DNA of 64,000 bases from Streptomyces sp. NBC_01591 (GTDB lineage Bacteria > Actinomycetota > Actinomycetes > Streptomycetales > Streptomycetaceae): contig NZ_CP109328.1 of the NCBI RefSeq assembly GCF_035918155.1, forward strand, positions 124,001 through 188,000, written 5' to 3'. Below are positions 53,634 through 63,071 of the stretch, one piece after another. Below the pieces are notes generated by a model. That model ran no database searches, was not told where the DNA came from, and saw only the letters and a list, made by a program, of their open reading frames with translations. Within the stretch, counting starts at the first letter, position 1. Each line of letters starts with the position of its first letter. A program made the position numbers and the translations under genes.

Positions 53634-54800
53634 TCAGCGTCCGCGCCGCCTCATATAGAGATCGAAGGCCCGGTAAACCATCGGTCGCAGCGGCAGGTCC
53701 CACTCGCCGATGTACCGCATCGCCTGGCCGCCGGTGCCGACTTTGAACTGGACAAGGCCGACGTGCGGGTCGTCGGCGTCGAGGGTGGGGGTGATGCCAC
53801 GCAGATCGTAGACGTCGCAGCCGGCCGCGAGCGAGTCGCGGATCATCGCCCACTGGCAGGCGTTGGAGCCGCGCACCTCGCGCTTCGCGGTGGAGGAGGC
53901 GCCATAGGCGTACACGGCGTGGGTGCCGACGCGGACCAGGAGAGTAGCGGCGGCCAAGTCGCCCTGATGGCGGGCCAGGTAGAGCTTGATCCGCTCGGGG
54001 TCCTCGGCACTCAGCGCCGCGAACATGGTCTCGAAGTAGCGCAGCGGCCGGGGTGTGAAGTGGTCGCGCTCGGCGGTGTGGACGTAGAGGTCGTGAAACG
54101 CCTTGAGGTCCTCCGGGCCCCTGTCGCTGACCGTGACCTCGACGCCCTCCTTAGCCGCCTTCTTGATGTTGCGACGCCACTGCTGGTTCATGCCCCTGAG
54201 CAGCTCGTCCTCGGTCCTGCCTACCATCGGGATCTCGTACTTGAACTGTGGATGCCCGACCCCGAACCCGTCCTCCGGGCTCTGCGGCAGCCAGCCGGCG
54301 TCCCGGAACCAGCTGGCCACGCGGGCACCGACCGGGTCGGCCCAGTGGCCGGAGATGTCGGTGAGCCGTTTGCTGCCCGGGTCGGCGATGCCCTCCTTGA
54401 CCTGGGCGGCGCTCCAGGTGTGTGTGCACACCGGCGGGCCGAGCCGGATCGCGAACGCGCCGTGGGCCTTGAGATGGATCGCCAGCGGATCGAGCCAAGC
54501 ACCGATCTCGCCGCTCCAGTCGATGACCGGGCCCTCGGGTAGATACGCCAGCGTGAAGCGGTCGAGCCGCGGCACCGGGCGGTGCAGTACGAGCCCAGCA
54601 CCAACCAGGCGCCGCCCCTCGAACCAGCCGAGGGACTCGCTGCGCCACTCGGTCTTGACGCGGCCCCACGCCGGGGTCTGCAGAAAGCTGACCGACCGCT
54701 GGGCCCGCACGAACGCCATATGCTCGGCGGCGCTGATCGGCCTGACGACCGGATTCCGGGCTGCAGGTCGCATTGGTTCGCTGGAGGGGTTGAAGGACAT
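53634..54800 (-). CDS. vanK: FemX-family aminoacyltransferase VanK
   Basis: 388 residues from ATG 54800 (MSFNPSSEPMRP). FemABX fold with two GNAT-like halves. Characteristic segments are FLQTPAWGRVKTEWRSESLG, LAYLPEGPVIDWSGEIG, QWRRNIKKAAKEGVEVTV, VYAYGASSTAKREVRGSNAC and GITPTLDADDPHVGLVQFKV. In S. coelicolor VanK adds the glycine bridge residue to precursors ending in D-Ala-D-Lac and is essential during vancomycin exposure. Its promoter carries the same box as vanH, at the same distance from the ATG, so it belongs to the same regulon. The frame open upstream to 54971 is promoter. Confidence 0.9.
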   Translation of the reverse strand: MSFNPSSEPMRPAARNPVVRPISAAEHMAFVRAQRSVSFLQTPAWGRVKTEWRSESLGWFEGRRLVGAGLVLHRPVPRLDRFTLAYLPEGPVIDWSGEIGAWLDPLAIHLKAHGAFAIRLGPPVCTHTWSAAQVKEGIADPGSKRLTDISGHWADPVGARVASWFRDAGWLPQSPEDGFGVGHPQFKYEIPMVGRTEDELLRGMNQQWRRNIKKAAKEGVEVTVSDRGPEDLKAFHDLYVHTAERDHFTPRPLRYFETMFAALSAEDPERIKLYLARHQGDLAAATLLVRVGTHAVYAYGASSTAKREVRGSNACQWAMIRDSLAAGCDVYDLRGITPTLDADDPHVGLVQFKVGTGGQAMRYIGEWDLPLRPMVYRAFDLYMRRRGR

Positions 54801-54831
54801 GCCACCAGTCAATGTAGCAGGGTGTTGCCCG

Positions 54832-54870
54832 GGCGTATGCGATTCTCGATACGCCGACGATATGTCACCA
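54832..54870 (-). promoter_or_regulatory. VanR-type box upstream of vanK
   Basis: GCGTATGCGATTCTCGATAC then GCCGACGATATGTCACC (plus-strand reading), ending 33 bp before the vanK ATG. 28 or so positions are shared with the boxes before vanH and murF. Confidence 0.75.
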
Positions 54871-54990
54871 CCCGGCGGCTCACTATCTGGTTCTGGCCGC
54901 CACCAGCCGGTGGCTGCCGGGATGTCCTCGACCCGACCATGGGTCTGGACCTCCGGCGGGTACTTGCACATCAGTGCATGTCGGTTGTCG

Positions 54991-55795
54991 TCAGGGGGCG
55001 TGGTGCCGGCGCCGGAGTGGGCGCTTCGCTGCCGAGTGCATCTCCAGGTGTTTCGGGAGCGCCCGGCGGTACAGCGGCAGGGCCGCGGTGCTCGTGATGA
55101 CGGCGACCATGACGAGAACGGAGAACACCGGCTTGGTGATCAGGCCCTGCGCCAAGCCGATGTTGATGAAGATGATGATCATCATGCCGCGGGCGTTCAT
55201 CAGTCCTCCCACAGCGAATGCCTCGCGCCAACTGAAGCGGAGTGTCTTCATAGCCAGGGTGCTGCCGAAGTATTTGCCCGCGAGTCCCGCCAGGAGCGCG
55301 GCGACGCCGAACAGCAGGGTGTCGGCCGAAATGCTCCGCAGGTCGGTGGTGAGGCCGGACAGGGCGAAGAAGACGGGCAGCAGTAGCGTGGAGACGGTAT
55401 CCATCATCCGGCTGTGCAGCGCTTGGCGGAACTGCGGGTCACGGGGCATGGCCAGGCCGGCGATGAAGCCGCCGAAGACCGAGTAGATCCCGATCAGGTC
55501 GGTGAGGTATCCGCAGACGATCGGGACGATGACGACGACGTACATCACGCCGGGGCTCAGCGTGCCCTGTCGGCCGACGTGCCGCGCCAGCGGCCGCAGC
55601 AGCCGGGACACTCCGAGCAGCATCACGGCGGTGAACAGGATGCTGTAGCCGATCATGGGCAGAGCGTCGGCGGCCCCGGAACCGGTGTGCACGGCCGTCA
55701 GCGTGGCCAGGAAGCACCAGGCCGCCGCGTCGTCGATCGAGGCGGCGACCAGGGACAGCCGCCCCAGGCGGGAGTTCTGCGGTGAGGGTTCCGGC
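54991..55795 (-). pseudogene. Cation/proton antiporter, C-terminal two thirds
   Basis: About 265 residues of a CPA2-type Na+(K+)/H+ antiporter: RLGRLSLVAASIDDAAAWCF, YLTDLIGIYSVFGGFIAGLA, LLPVFFALSGLTTDLRSISA, VGGLMNARGMMIIIFINIGL. The N-terminal helices are missing. The sequence is fused at about 55795 to a truncated ABC exporter. Antiporters of this kind accompany glycopeptide antibiotic clusters. Confidence 0.82.
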
Positions 55796-56746
55796 CTGCA
55801 CGTGAAAACTCACGTCGCGCAGGACATCCGGCGTCGCTTTCCCGTGCTCGCGATCGGTCCGCAGATGCTCCAGAGACGCCAGTGAGACCTCCTCCGCGGT
55901 GGGATAGCGGAAGAGCGAGGCCATCAGCGTCATCATCACGAAGGCCATCCGGCCCCAGACGGCAAGGTTCACGCCGATCTCGCGGATCCTATTGGCACGA
56001 TCCGCGTATTCGGCCATCTCCTCGTCCGGACGGCCGAAGAGCTTGGAGAGCATCGCCCCCTGTACGTTGAACCGCTCCTGCAGCCGTCCGCCGAGGCCGG
56101 CGTTCTCGTCCATCTGCCGTTGGGTGCGCCGCTGTATCACCCGCCCCACGTGAACCCAGGGCACGATGAATATCGGAACCAGCGCCAGCGTGATGACGCC
56201 GACAAGCCACGACAGGTAGAACAGCTCGGCCAGCACCACCACGACCATGACCGCACTGGTGGCCGCCATCAGCAAGCCGCTGAACTGCTGCTGTGCCATG
56301 ATCAGTTCGGTGTGCAGCCGGCCGACCAGCACCCCCGTCTGGGTGCGGGTGAAGAACGCGAGCGGCAGCCGCCGGACGTGGTCGAGCGCCTGAACCCGGA
56401 GGTCGTAGCTGACCACCTGCCCGATCCGCCCGGAGATATAGGCGGACACCAGCGACAACCCCGCGCCCAGCACGGCAAGGCCGACGGCCAGGCAGGCCGT
56501 CAAGATCACGACCCCGCGATCGTTCTTGACGATGCCGTTGTCGACGAGCTCCCTCAGCAGCAAGGGAGTTGCGGCGACGGTCAGCGCCTCCATCGTGGCG
56601 ACTACGACGAAGAGCGCCACCATGCGGATGTGCGGGCGGAAGTAGGCGAGCACTCGGCGCACCGTCCCCGGGTGGATCGTGGTCCGCCAGGGATCGGGAT
56701 CGTCATCGCTCTTCCTCACCCCCTGGTAGCGCAACACCATTTCCAC
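55796..56746 (-). pseudogene. ABC multidrug exporter, membrane domain with deleted NBD
   Basis: MEMVLRYQGVRKSDDDPDPW starts a type I ABC exporter. The transmembrane domain (RPHIRMVALFVVVATMEALT to RMAFVMMTLMASL) is intact for about 270 residues. Then an internal deletion joins it to FRYPTAEEVSLASLEHLR and VLRDVSFHVQAGTLT, the start of the nucleotide-binding domain. It breaks before Walker A, where the antiporter fragment begins. Dead gene. Confidence 0.82.
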
Positions 56747-57922
56747 GCAGGTGCCCCTCTCACACGGCTCACGAAGTCAGCGAATCTCAATCGTGCTGAA
56801 CCAAGTCGATGTCCACGAGTGAGTCCAACTGAAGACTTCGGGCACTTGGACGCATCTGTCGGTGTCCGTGCCGCACGGCTGCCGCGGCGCGGGGGACCAC
56901 CGCGATCACCCTCTCGCCCCGGGGCTCGTCGGCTTGCCGCCGTGACGTGATCCCGCTTTTGCCGACGGTGAGCCTCTTCGAGGTGGCCGCGTCAAGTGAC
57001 GGTCTGCGAGCCGCCACGAGCGAGGCCCCGGGGCTGTTGATCGAGATGTCTGATGTCTCCATCATGCTGCCCGGGGGGCCTCGTTGGTCATCTGTCCTGC
57101 CGTACTCGACCCTCTGCCGGGCGGCGCCCTCGCCGAGTGCGACCGGGTCGCAGTCTCACGCGCGGACTGCTCCCCCACGCGCCGCCGGCACGGGGTGCAG
57201 GTGCGGGCAGTCACCGGGCGGCCGGCTTTCACCTTCATGCCGGGCAGCCCGGAACAAGCCCTGGTCCTGATCCCGAGGGTCATGCAGCCCACCACCGAAG
57301 TGGTCGGCCCCGACTGCAGTGAGGCACCGCCGCGAACAGGGCCCCGGTGATCGCCGTACCGCAGGGGTCGGACCGGTCCGGCAACGCGGACCGGCCGGTG
57401 GAGCTGGGTGTGGAGAAGGCTGTGTACGGGGGCGTCCCGACCCCCGTGGTACATCTCAGCGACCGTCGTGGGGTATTCCGCCCGCACGCTGTCGGGCCGG
57501 GCTCACGACCTGACCGCGCCCGCACTCACCGGATCATCCGCATCTGTGAGGGCCAGGCCGTTTCCGTCCTGGCCGATCCCGCCGACCCAGGGCGCCGGCC
57601 CCTGGCTGAGCGCGGGCGTCACCGGGGCCCCCGGCGGGCCCGGGCACCGGTCGAGCGCGGCGCCGCCCGCCTGACGTCCTGGCGGGTCGTCCGCAGATAC
57701 CGTGGCAGTCCCACCGCAGGACGTCAATCGTCGAAGCGGTCTCCAGCCCGCAGCGGCAGCGCCGAAGAAGCTCAACTGGAGCTCTTTCAGGCCGACCACG
57801 GCTCGGGGGACGGGCCGTGAGGGACCACACTCCTCCCGCGCCCGCCCGGGCCGGGCTGATGCCGGCTCAGCAGACCCTCAATCGTGCGCTCGCAGCGGCG
57901 CGCGGTGCCGGTTCGCCTGGCC
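56747..57922. other. 1.2-kb stretch without recognisable gene
   Basis: Several frames are open (for example plus 56947-57270 and 57347-57820) but none has a family I can name, and codon bias is mixed. It lies between the ABC relic and the 3' end of the vanHAX operon, and is probably eroded sequence. A terminator for the van operon may lie here; none was certain by eye. Confidence 0.45.
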
Positions 57923-58594
57923 TCACGGTGTCACACTGACCAGGATTCCTCGTCCTGCGTGGAAGCGCTCGAATACGCGCATGGGCAGCGATGCGGAGTC
58001 CGCATTGTGGGAGTAGCCCGACGGATTATGGAACCGCACCGTCCCGCCATGGACCTCATGAACCAGCACAAGATGCCCTCCCCGCCGCGGTTTATAGGTG
58101 CTTGGGTCGCGAATCTCAGGAGACACTGAAGCGATCAGGGCTTGCCCGGGGCGCACCGCTCGGGCGGATGCTTGAATCGGTGTGTTCTCGACCAGTTGGC
58201 ATTTGAATCCGAAGTGTGAGCTGACCCAAGCCATGAATGGCCGGTATATCAGTCCTTGGACCTTGCCCTGGGGTTCCACCACGTAGCAACCCCAGTCGAG
58301 GGCCAGCGCAAGGAGTTCACGCATCAGCAGTCGGGTGTCCGTCCAGCCGTGGAGCAGGGACTGCAGACATGCCAAGCCGCAGACTTTGCGGGACCAGAAC
58401 AGGTACTCCTCGCGCGAGTGGTACCCGTCGGAGGTCCAGTCGTGCAGTTGCGATGGATCGGTGCGCCTCAGGAAGACGTCGATCCTGGATGGGGCGGCAC
58501 GCCGCATGACGACCTCGTCGTTCCGGTCCAGGCTTCCCCACTGTGAGACGTAAGGGAGGCTTCCATCAGGTGATGGGAAAGTCGAAATAGACAT
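57923..58594 (-). CDS. C39-like papain-fold protein, last gene of the vanHAX operon
   Basis: 223 residues. The start is the ATG at 58594, which lies inside vanX so that the two genes overlap by 29 bp in different frames. Later in-frame starts are poor. KVCGLACLQSLLHGW contains the candidate nucleophile Cys, and RRGGHLVLVHEVHGGTVRFH then NPSGY the His/Asn, the layout of Peptidase_C39-like proteins. It has no signal peptide. A cysteine peptidase or amidase acting in the cytoplasm on a cell-wall peptide is possible. Such a gene is not part of the classical vanHAX set. Confidence 0.78.
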   Translation of the reverse strand: MSISTFPSPDGSLPYVSQWGSLDRNDEVVMRRAAPSRIDVFLRRTDPSQLHDWTSDGYHSREEYLFWSRKVCGLACLQSLLHGWTDTRLLMRELLALALDWGCYVVEPQGKVQGLIYRPFMAWVSSHFGFKCQLVENTPIQASARAVRPGQALIASVSPEIRDPSTYKPRRGGHLVLVHEVHGGTVRFHNPSGYSHNADSASLPMRVFERFHAGRGILVSVTP

Positions 58595-59174
58595 CTGAGT
58601 AAGGCTCGCTTTCCAGCGTGTAGTGCCACCACTCGCAGGCGTAGCGAGCAAATCCGCAGTCCTCCATTACGGAGCAAAGGTGCTCGCGGTTTTCCGCTTC
58701 GATGGGTCTTATTCCTGCTGCTCCATGATGTGAGATCGAGTCCATGAGGTCGTGTTCACCACCCATGCAAGCATTTTCTCCGGTGGCAAGGGTGTAGAGC
58801 GTCAAGTCGACGGAACTGCCGCGGCTGTGGCCTGACTTGGCAGCCACGTATCCCTTGTCGAAAAGCTCGGACCTGTCGATATTGGGGTAGTGCCGCTGCT
58901 TTGTCCGGCCGTCCTCCGACTGTTCGGACCAGCGCATGAAGCAGTCGACGGCGCGTTGCGGACGGTATCCGTCCCAGACAAGCAAGCCGAAGCCGCGGGA
59001 CGCGGCTTTTTCCTGCGCTCGCCCCAGGGCTGCGCACAAGGCTCTGGTGCCGACTATCCGATTCACCAGGTATCCGTCTACCGGCTTTCCGGTGAAGTTG
59101 TCCCCGGTGGCGTACTTGGCATCCCAACGGATGCCGGGCACCAGCTCGTCCAGGTACCCGAAGTCGCCGTTCAT
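58566..59174 (-). CDS. vanX: D-Ala-D-Ala dipeptidase VanX
   Basis: 202 residues, full length. Zinc ligands and catalytic residues are in place: H and D in KSGHSRGSSVDLTLYT, E and H in YACEWWHYTLESEP, and the Arg in WDGYRPQRAVDCFM. It hydrolyses D-Ala-D-Ala so that only D-Ala-D-Lac enters the cell wall. The start overlaps the vanA stop by 4 bp (ATGA); the 3' end overlaps the C39-like gene. Cytoplasmic. Confidence 0.96.
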   Translation of the reverse strand: MNGDFGYLDELVPGIRWDAKYATGDNFTGKPVDGYLVNRIVGTRALCAALGRAQEKAASRGFGLLVWDGYRPQRAVDCFMRWSEQSEDGRTKQRHYPNIDRSELFDKGYVAAKSGHSRGSSVDLTLYTLATGENACMGGEHDLMDSISHHGAAGIRPIEAENREHLCSVMEDCGFARYACEWWHYTLESEPYSDVYFDFPIT

Positions 59175-60211
59175 CGCTTTTTCCGGTGCAGTGTCATTGA
59201 CACGAGCCGGTCGATGACGTCGGAAAGCGGCATTCCTGCGGCGCCCATCATCCGTGGATAGCGGCTGTAGGAGGTCATGCCGGGAAAGGTGTTGACTTCG
59301 TTGAGTACCACCTGGCCGTCGTCCTGGAGGAACACGTCCACGCGGGCAAGCCCCTGGCAGCCCAGTGTGCGGTAGATGGTCTTGGCGCTCTCTTGGACGA
59401 GCCGACGCGATTCTTCGGAGATGTCGGCGGGAACGATGAACGTCGAGTTCTCCGAACCACTCTCGGGTGACTCCTCCTGGTGGATCCTGAAGAATCCGTG
59501 GGAGAGGGCTACGCGGTCCACCTCGCCCGCGATCGGGGTGGATGGGTCCCCCAGGATCGCGCAGCCGACCTCACTCCCGGCCACGGCCTCTTCGATCAGG
59601 ACCTTCGAGTCGTACTGCCGTGCGGCCTCCAGCGCACTCGGCAAGTCCTCTGCTCCGGCGACTTTGCTGACGCCGAAGGATGAGCCCGAACGGGCTGGCT
59701 TCACGAAGACGGGATAAGGAAGCTGTTCGGCGTCGACCTTCTCGTCTCCCGCGACCACCCGGAAATTTGGCGTGGCGATGCCCGCGCTCTTGGCGACGGC
59801 GTAGGTCAGGGATTTGTCCATGCAGATGGCAGAGCTCTGGATATCGCAGCCGGCATAGGGGACGCCAGAGAGCTCCAACAGGCCCTGGATCGCCCCGTCT
59901 TCGCCGAGTGTGCCGTGCAGGACGGGCAGCACGAGGTCCAGACGGATCACTTCGAATCGGTCCTGTTCCAGGACGAGCAGTCCGTGGACGCTTCGGTCGG
60001 GTGACAGCATGACCGGCCGAGCGTCGGTGTTCTCCCAGTCTGTGCCAGGGGAGTCACAGAGCTGCCAGGCACCGGACTGCGTGATGCCGATCCAGTACGG
60101 CTCGTATTTACCGGTGTCGAGGTTCTTTGCGACCTCTTGGGCGGACTTGACGGAGACGGGGTGTTCTTCGGAAGAGCCCCCGAAGATGACGCCGATCTTC
60201 AACCTGTCCAT
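59171..60211 (-). CDS. vanA: D-alanine-D-lactate ligase VanA type
   Basis: 346 residues of the D-Ala-D-X ligase family: IGVIFGGSSEEHPVSVKSAQ at the start, FVKPARSGSSFGVSKV (ATP-grasp), and VVLNEVNTFPGMTSYSRYPR at the metal site. FFRIHQEESPESGSENSTFI carries the omega-loop His found in depsipeptide (lactate) ligases in place of the Tyr of D-Ala-D-Ala ligases. This supports D-Ala-D-Lac synthesis and hence glycopeptide resistance. The start overlaps vanH by 13 bp, and the stop overlaps vanX. Confidence 0.95.
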   Translation of the reverse strand: MDRLKIGVIFGGSSEEHPVSVKSAQEVAKNLDTGKYEPYWIGITQSGAWQLCDSPGTDWENTDARPVMLSPDRSVHGLLVLEQDRFEVIRLDLVLPVLHGTLGEDGAIQGLLELSGVPYAGCDIQSSAICMDKSLTYAVAKSAGIATPNFRVVAGDEKVDAEQLPYPVFVKPARSGSSFGVSKVAGAEDLPSALEAARQYDSKVLIEEAVAGSEVGCAILGDPSTPIAGEVDRVALSHGFFRIHQEESPESGSENSTFIVPADISEESRRLVQESAKTIYRTLGCQGLARVDVFLQDDGQVVLNEVNTFPGMTSYSRYPRMMGAAGMPLSDVIDRLVSMTLHRKKR

Positions 60212-61239
60212 GTTTTCCCGCTTTCAAAGTTGAGGCAGTTGATGAGGCTGTTTCTGATGGTGTCGCTCAGCGCGTGGTCGGTGTAATAGGCCGTGTGCGG
60301 GCTGATGAGCACATTCGGCAGATCCTGTAGTCGCAACAGCTGGCGGTTCTCTATGGGCTTGTTCCGGCAGTCGGTGTAGAAGATTCCTTCTTCGCCGTCG
60401 AGGACGTCCAGCGCCGCGCCGCCCAATCTGCCGCTCTCCAATGCCGATAGAAGGGCTTCGGTATCGATGAGTGGCCCGCGTCCGGTGTTGACGATGAACG
60501 CGCCGTGTTTCATCTGGTCGATACGTCGGCGATCGACGAGATGGCGGGTTTCTGCGGTGAGCGGGGTGTGGAGCGTGACAATGTCGCTGTGCTGAAGCAG
60601 CTCGTCGATCGGCGTGTAATCGGCGGGGGTCTTGGGGCGATTGCCGTAGGCCAGCACGCGGCAGCCGAAGCCTCGCAATCGGTCGATGACTGCTGTGCCG
60701 ATACGCCCCGTGCCGACCACTCCGACAGTCAGGTCGCGCAGCTCTTTGCCGCGTATCTCACTCAGCCGGTAGTCATGAGCATCGGTGCGGCGGACGGTGG
60801 CCTTCGCGTGGCGCACGGCCATCAGCATCAGCATGAGCGTGTAGTCGGCAACGCTGTCGGGAGAATACGCCACGTTTCCGACGGAGATACCGACGCTGTC
60901 CGCGTAGCTCACGTCGATGTGGTTGCATCCGACGCTTCGTGTGGAGAGATACTCCACACCGGCGCGGCTCAGTGCGCTGAGTGTGGCACGGGTGACGTGC
61001 GTCTTGTGGCCGATGCTGATGTATCGGTTCCCGACTGCCAGGTCGATATTGGCTTCAGATACCGCTTCCTTTGTGATGGTTGGCGCCATGCCAAAGCGAG
61101 GCGCCATTTCTCGGAATAGAAGGGCCTCGTCCTGCTCGCACCCATAGACTGTGATTCCCGTTGCCGAGACAGCCCGTGAGGGCGACGCTGGCGCTCGGGT
61201 GCGGCACGCCGCTGCTCGTGTTGGTCCGCTGGAACTCAT
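60199..61239 (-). CDS. vanH: D-lactate dehydrogenase VanH
   Basis: 346 residues. D-2-hydroxyacid dehydrogenase: NAD-binding LTVGVVGTGRIGTAVIDRLR, substrate Arg in FIVNTGRGPLIDT, and catalytic His in NVLISPHTAYYTDHAL. It reduces pyruvate to D-lactate for VanA. The first 27 or so residues (MSSSGPTRAAACRTRAPASP) precede the usual start of family proteins (TGITVYGCEQDEALLF). ATG 61239 is supported by identical promoter-to-ATG spacing in vanK and the murF leader. First gene of vanH-A-X-C39. Confidence 0.95.
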   Translation of the reverse strand: MSSSGPTRAAACRTRAPASPSRAVSATGITVYGCEQDEALLFREMAPRFGMAPTITKEAVSEANIDLAVGNRYISIGHKTHVTRATLSALSRAGVEYLSTRSVGCNHIDVSYADSVGISVGNVAYSPDSVADYTLMLMLMAVRHAKATVRRTDAHDYRLSEIRGKELRDLTVGVVGTGRIGTAVIDRLRGFGCRVLAYGNRPKTPADYTPIDELLQHSDIVTLHTPLTAETRHLVDRRRIDQMKHGAFIVNTGRGPLIDTEALLSALESGRLGGAALDVLDGEEGIFYTDCRNKPIENRQLLRLQDLPNVLISPHTAYYTDHALSDTIRNSLINCLNFESGKTWTG

Positions 61240-61271
61240 GCCTTCCAGTCAAGAGAGCGTGGTGTTGCCAG

Positions 61272-61306
61272 CGCGTATGCATTTTTTGATACGCCGACGA
61301 TACGTT
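61272..61306 (-). promoter_or_regulatory. VanR-type box upstream of vanH
   Basis: GCGTATGCATTTTTTGATAC then GCCGACGATACGT (plus-strand reading). Its inner edge is 34 bp from the vanH ATG. Nearly the same sequence precedes vanK and, inverted, murF. This is the place and type of site where VanR-P acts in S. coelicolor. Confidence 0.78.
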
Positions 61307-61496
61307 GCCGGCCAACACCCTGCGCGAGCATGGATGCGGCTGGTCGGCCGCGCTGGCTTCGCCCGTGGGATCGACCGGAGCTCTGCGGGCGACACGCAAC
61401 GTGTTGTGCATTCGCCTCGCCGGCACCTCTACGGGCTGGGGACTCGTCCTTGAAGATCAGGACGAGCATCGTCCTGCGCCTGTAGCGGCCGGCAAC

Positions 61497-61532
61497 ATAC
61501 ATATCGTCGACGTATCGAAAACTGCATACGCG
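61497..61532 (+). promoter_or_regulatory. VanR-type box upstream of the murF leader
   Basis: ATATCGTCGACGTATCGAAA then ACTGCATACGC, the third copy of the box, on the opposite strand to that of vanH. The 33 bp from box to ATG and the flanking GGCCGGCAACA and GGCAACACCACGCTCTCTTG are identical to the vanH promoter. Confidence 0.78.
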
Positions 61533-61564
61533 CCGGCAACACCACGCTCTCTTGACTGGAAGGC

Positions 61565-61684
61565 ATGAGTTCCAGCGAATCAGCCTCTGCCATCCTCTAC
61601 TTCGCCAGCCCGCCCCCGATCGCCAGCACAGCGACCGGACGGTTGTTGATGTGCTTCGCCGATCCTTGCGTGGTCCGGGCATGA
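61565..61684 (+). CDS. 39-codon leader ORF derived from the vanH start, coupled to murF
   Basis: ATG AGT TCC AGC G is identical to the first codons of vanH, after which the sequence diverges ([20 protein letters not shown] to CVVRA). Its TGA overlaps the murF ATG as ATGA (61681-61684). It uses the copied vanH ribosome-binding site (GGAAGG), whereas murF has no clear one, so murF is probably translated by coupling. The peptide itself is unlikely to have a function. Confidence 0.65.
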   Translation: MSSSESASAILYFASPPPIASTATGRLLMCFADPCVVRA

Positions 61685-63063
61685 TCCCGCTCAGCCTCGG
61701 TGAGATCGCCACAGTTGTCGGCGGGACGGTCGAGGGCGACGGCGCCGTGACAGTGACCGCGCCGGCCGTGCTCGACGGCCGGCAGGCCGAGCCGGGCGGC
61801 CTCTTCGTGGCCTTCGCCGGCGAACACGTCGACGGCCACGACTACGCCATCCAGGCCGGCCGGGCCGGCGCGGTGGCCGTGCTCGGCTCCCGGCCCACGG
61901 CGCTACCGACCGTCGTGGTCGAGGACGCCAAGGCCGCGTTGCAGGCGCTCGCCACCCACGTCGTGGCACGGCTGCGCGACGGGCTGACTGTCGTCGGGGT
62001 GACCGGATCCCGCGGCAAGACCAGCACCAAGGACCTGCTGGCGGCCGTGTTGTCGAGCGCCGCGCCGACGATCGCCACGATCGGCTCGCTCAACAACGAC
62101 CTCGGCGTGCCGCTCACCATGCTGCGTTCCAACGCGGCCACCCGGTTCCTCGTCCTTGAGATGGGAGTCCGCCGCATCGGCGACATCTCCAAACTCACCG
62201 GCCTGGTCGCGCCCGACGTCGGTGTCGTCCTCAACGTCGGCCAGGCCCACCTCAGCCATCTCGGGTCGCGCGAGGCAACCGCCCAGGCCAAGGGTGAGCT
62301 GGTGCAGGGTCTGGCGCCCGGCGGCACCGCGGTCCTGAGCGCCGACGATCCCCGGGTGGTCGCGATGCGCTCGCTCACCGACTGCCCGGTGCTGACGTTC
62401 GGCCAGGCGGAACACGCCGACGTTCGCGTACTCGACGTAGTCCTTGACCGGCTCGCCCGGCCGTCCTTCACACTGCGGACCGCCGCCACCTCGGCTCGCG
62501 TCGGGCTGCCGCTCGTGGGCACTCACCAGACGCTCAACGCGTCGGCTGCCGCGGCGGCAGGGCTGGCGGCCGGCGTTCCCCTCGATGGGGCCGCGGCAGC
62601 GCTGCCCACGGTCTCGCTGTCGAAGTGGCGCTTGGAACTACGTGACCTCGTCGGCGGCGCAACGCTGCTCAACGACTCCTTCAACGCCGACCCCGACTCG
62701 ACCCGCGCCGCCCTGGACGCGCTGGCGGCAATCGAGGGCGGGCGCCGCATCGCCGTCCTCGGCGAAATGCTCGAACTCGGCGACGACAACGAGGCCGAGC
62801 ACCGCGCCATCGGGGAGTACGCCGCCTCCCGGGCCGACGTGGTGGTCGCGGTCGGCACCCGGCCGCTCGCCGACGGTGCCGGAGAGCGGGCGGTGGCGCT
62901 GGCCGACAACGCCGCGGCCGTCGAGTGGCTGCGCGGTCGGCTCACTGCCGGCGATGTGGTGCTCGTCAAGGCCTCCCGCGGGGCGCGCCTCGACAAGGTC
63001 GCCGCCGCGCTCGCGTCCGGACCCCACGATGTGCTGGTAGGTCGACCGATGGACGACAGGTAG
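61681..63063 (+). CDS. MurF-type UDP-MurNAc-tripeptide:D-Ala-D-Lac ligase
   Basis: 460 residues from ATG 61681. Mur ligase domains are complete: N-terminal [23 protein letters not shown]-binding [51 protein letters not shown], and C-terminal [20 protein letters not shown]. MurF adds the terminal dipeptide to the wall precursor. Extra MurF homologues sit beside vanHAX in several glycopeptide producers (MurX/MurF2) and are thought to prefer D-Ala-D-Lac. Here it is divergent from vanH and expressed from a copied vanH promoter, which supports that role. Confidence 0.9.
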   Translation: MIPLSLGEIATVVGGTVEGDGAVTVTAPAVLDGRQAEPGGLFVAFAGEHVDGHDYAIQAGRAGAVAVLGSRPTALPTVVVEDAKAALQALATHVVARLRDGLTVVGVTGSRGKTSTKDLLAAVLSSAAPTIATIGSLNNDLGVPLTMLRSNAATRFLVLEMGVRRIGDISKLTGLVAPDVGVVLNVGQAHLSHLGSREATAQAKGELVQGLAPGGTAVLSADDPRVVAMRSLTDCPVLTFGQAEHADVRVLDVVLDRLARPSFTLRTAATSARVGLPLVGTHQTLNASAAAAAGLAAGVPLDGAAAALPTVSLSKWRLELRDLVGGATLLNDSFNADPDSTRAALDALAAIEGGRRIAVLGEMLELGDDNEAEHRAIGEYAASRADVVVAVGTRPLADGAGERAVALADNAAAVEWLRGRLTAGDVVLVKASRGARLDKVAAALASGPHDVLVGRPMDDR

Positions 63064-63071
63064 GAGCGGCT

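Noticed and set aside
56947..57820. Open frames between the ABC relic and the van operon
   Set aside because: No family, mixed codon bias, several overlapping frames equally open.
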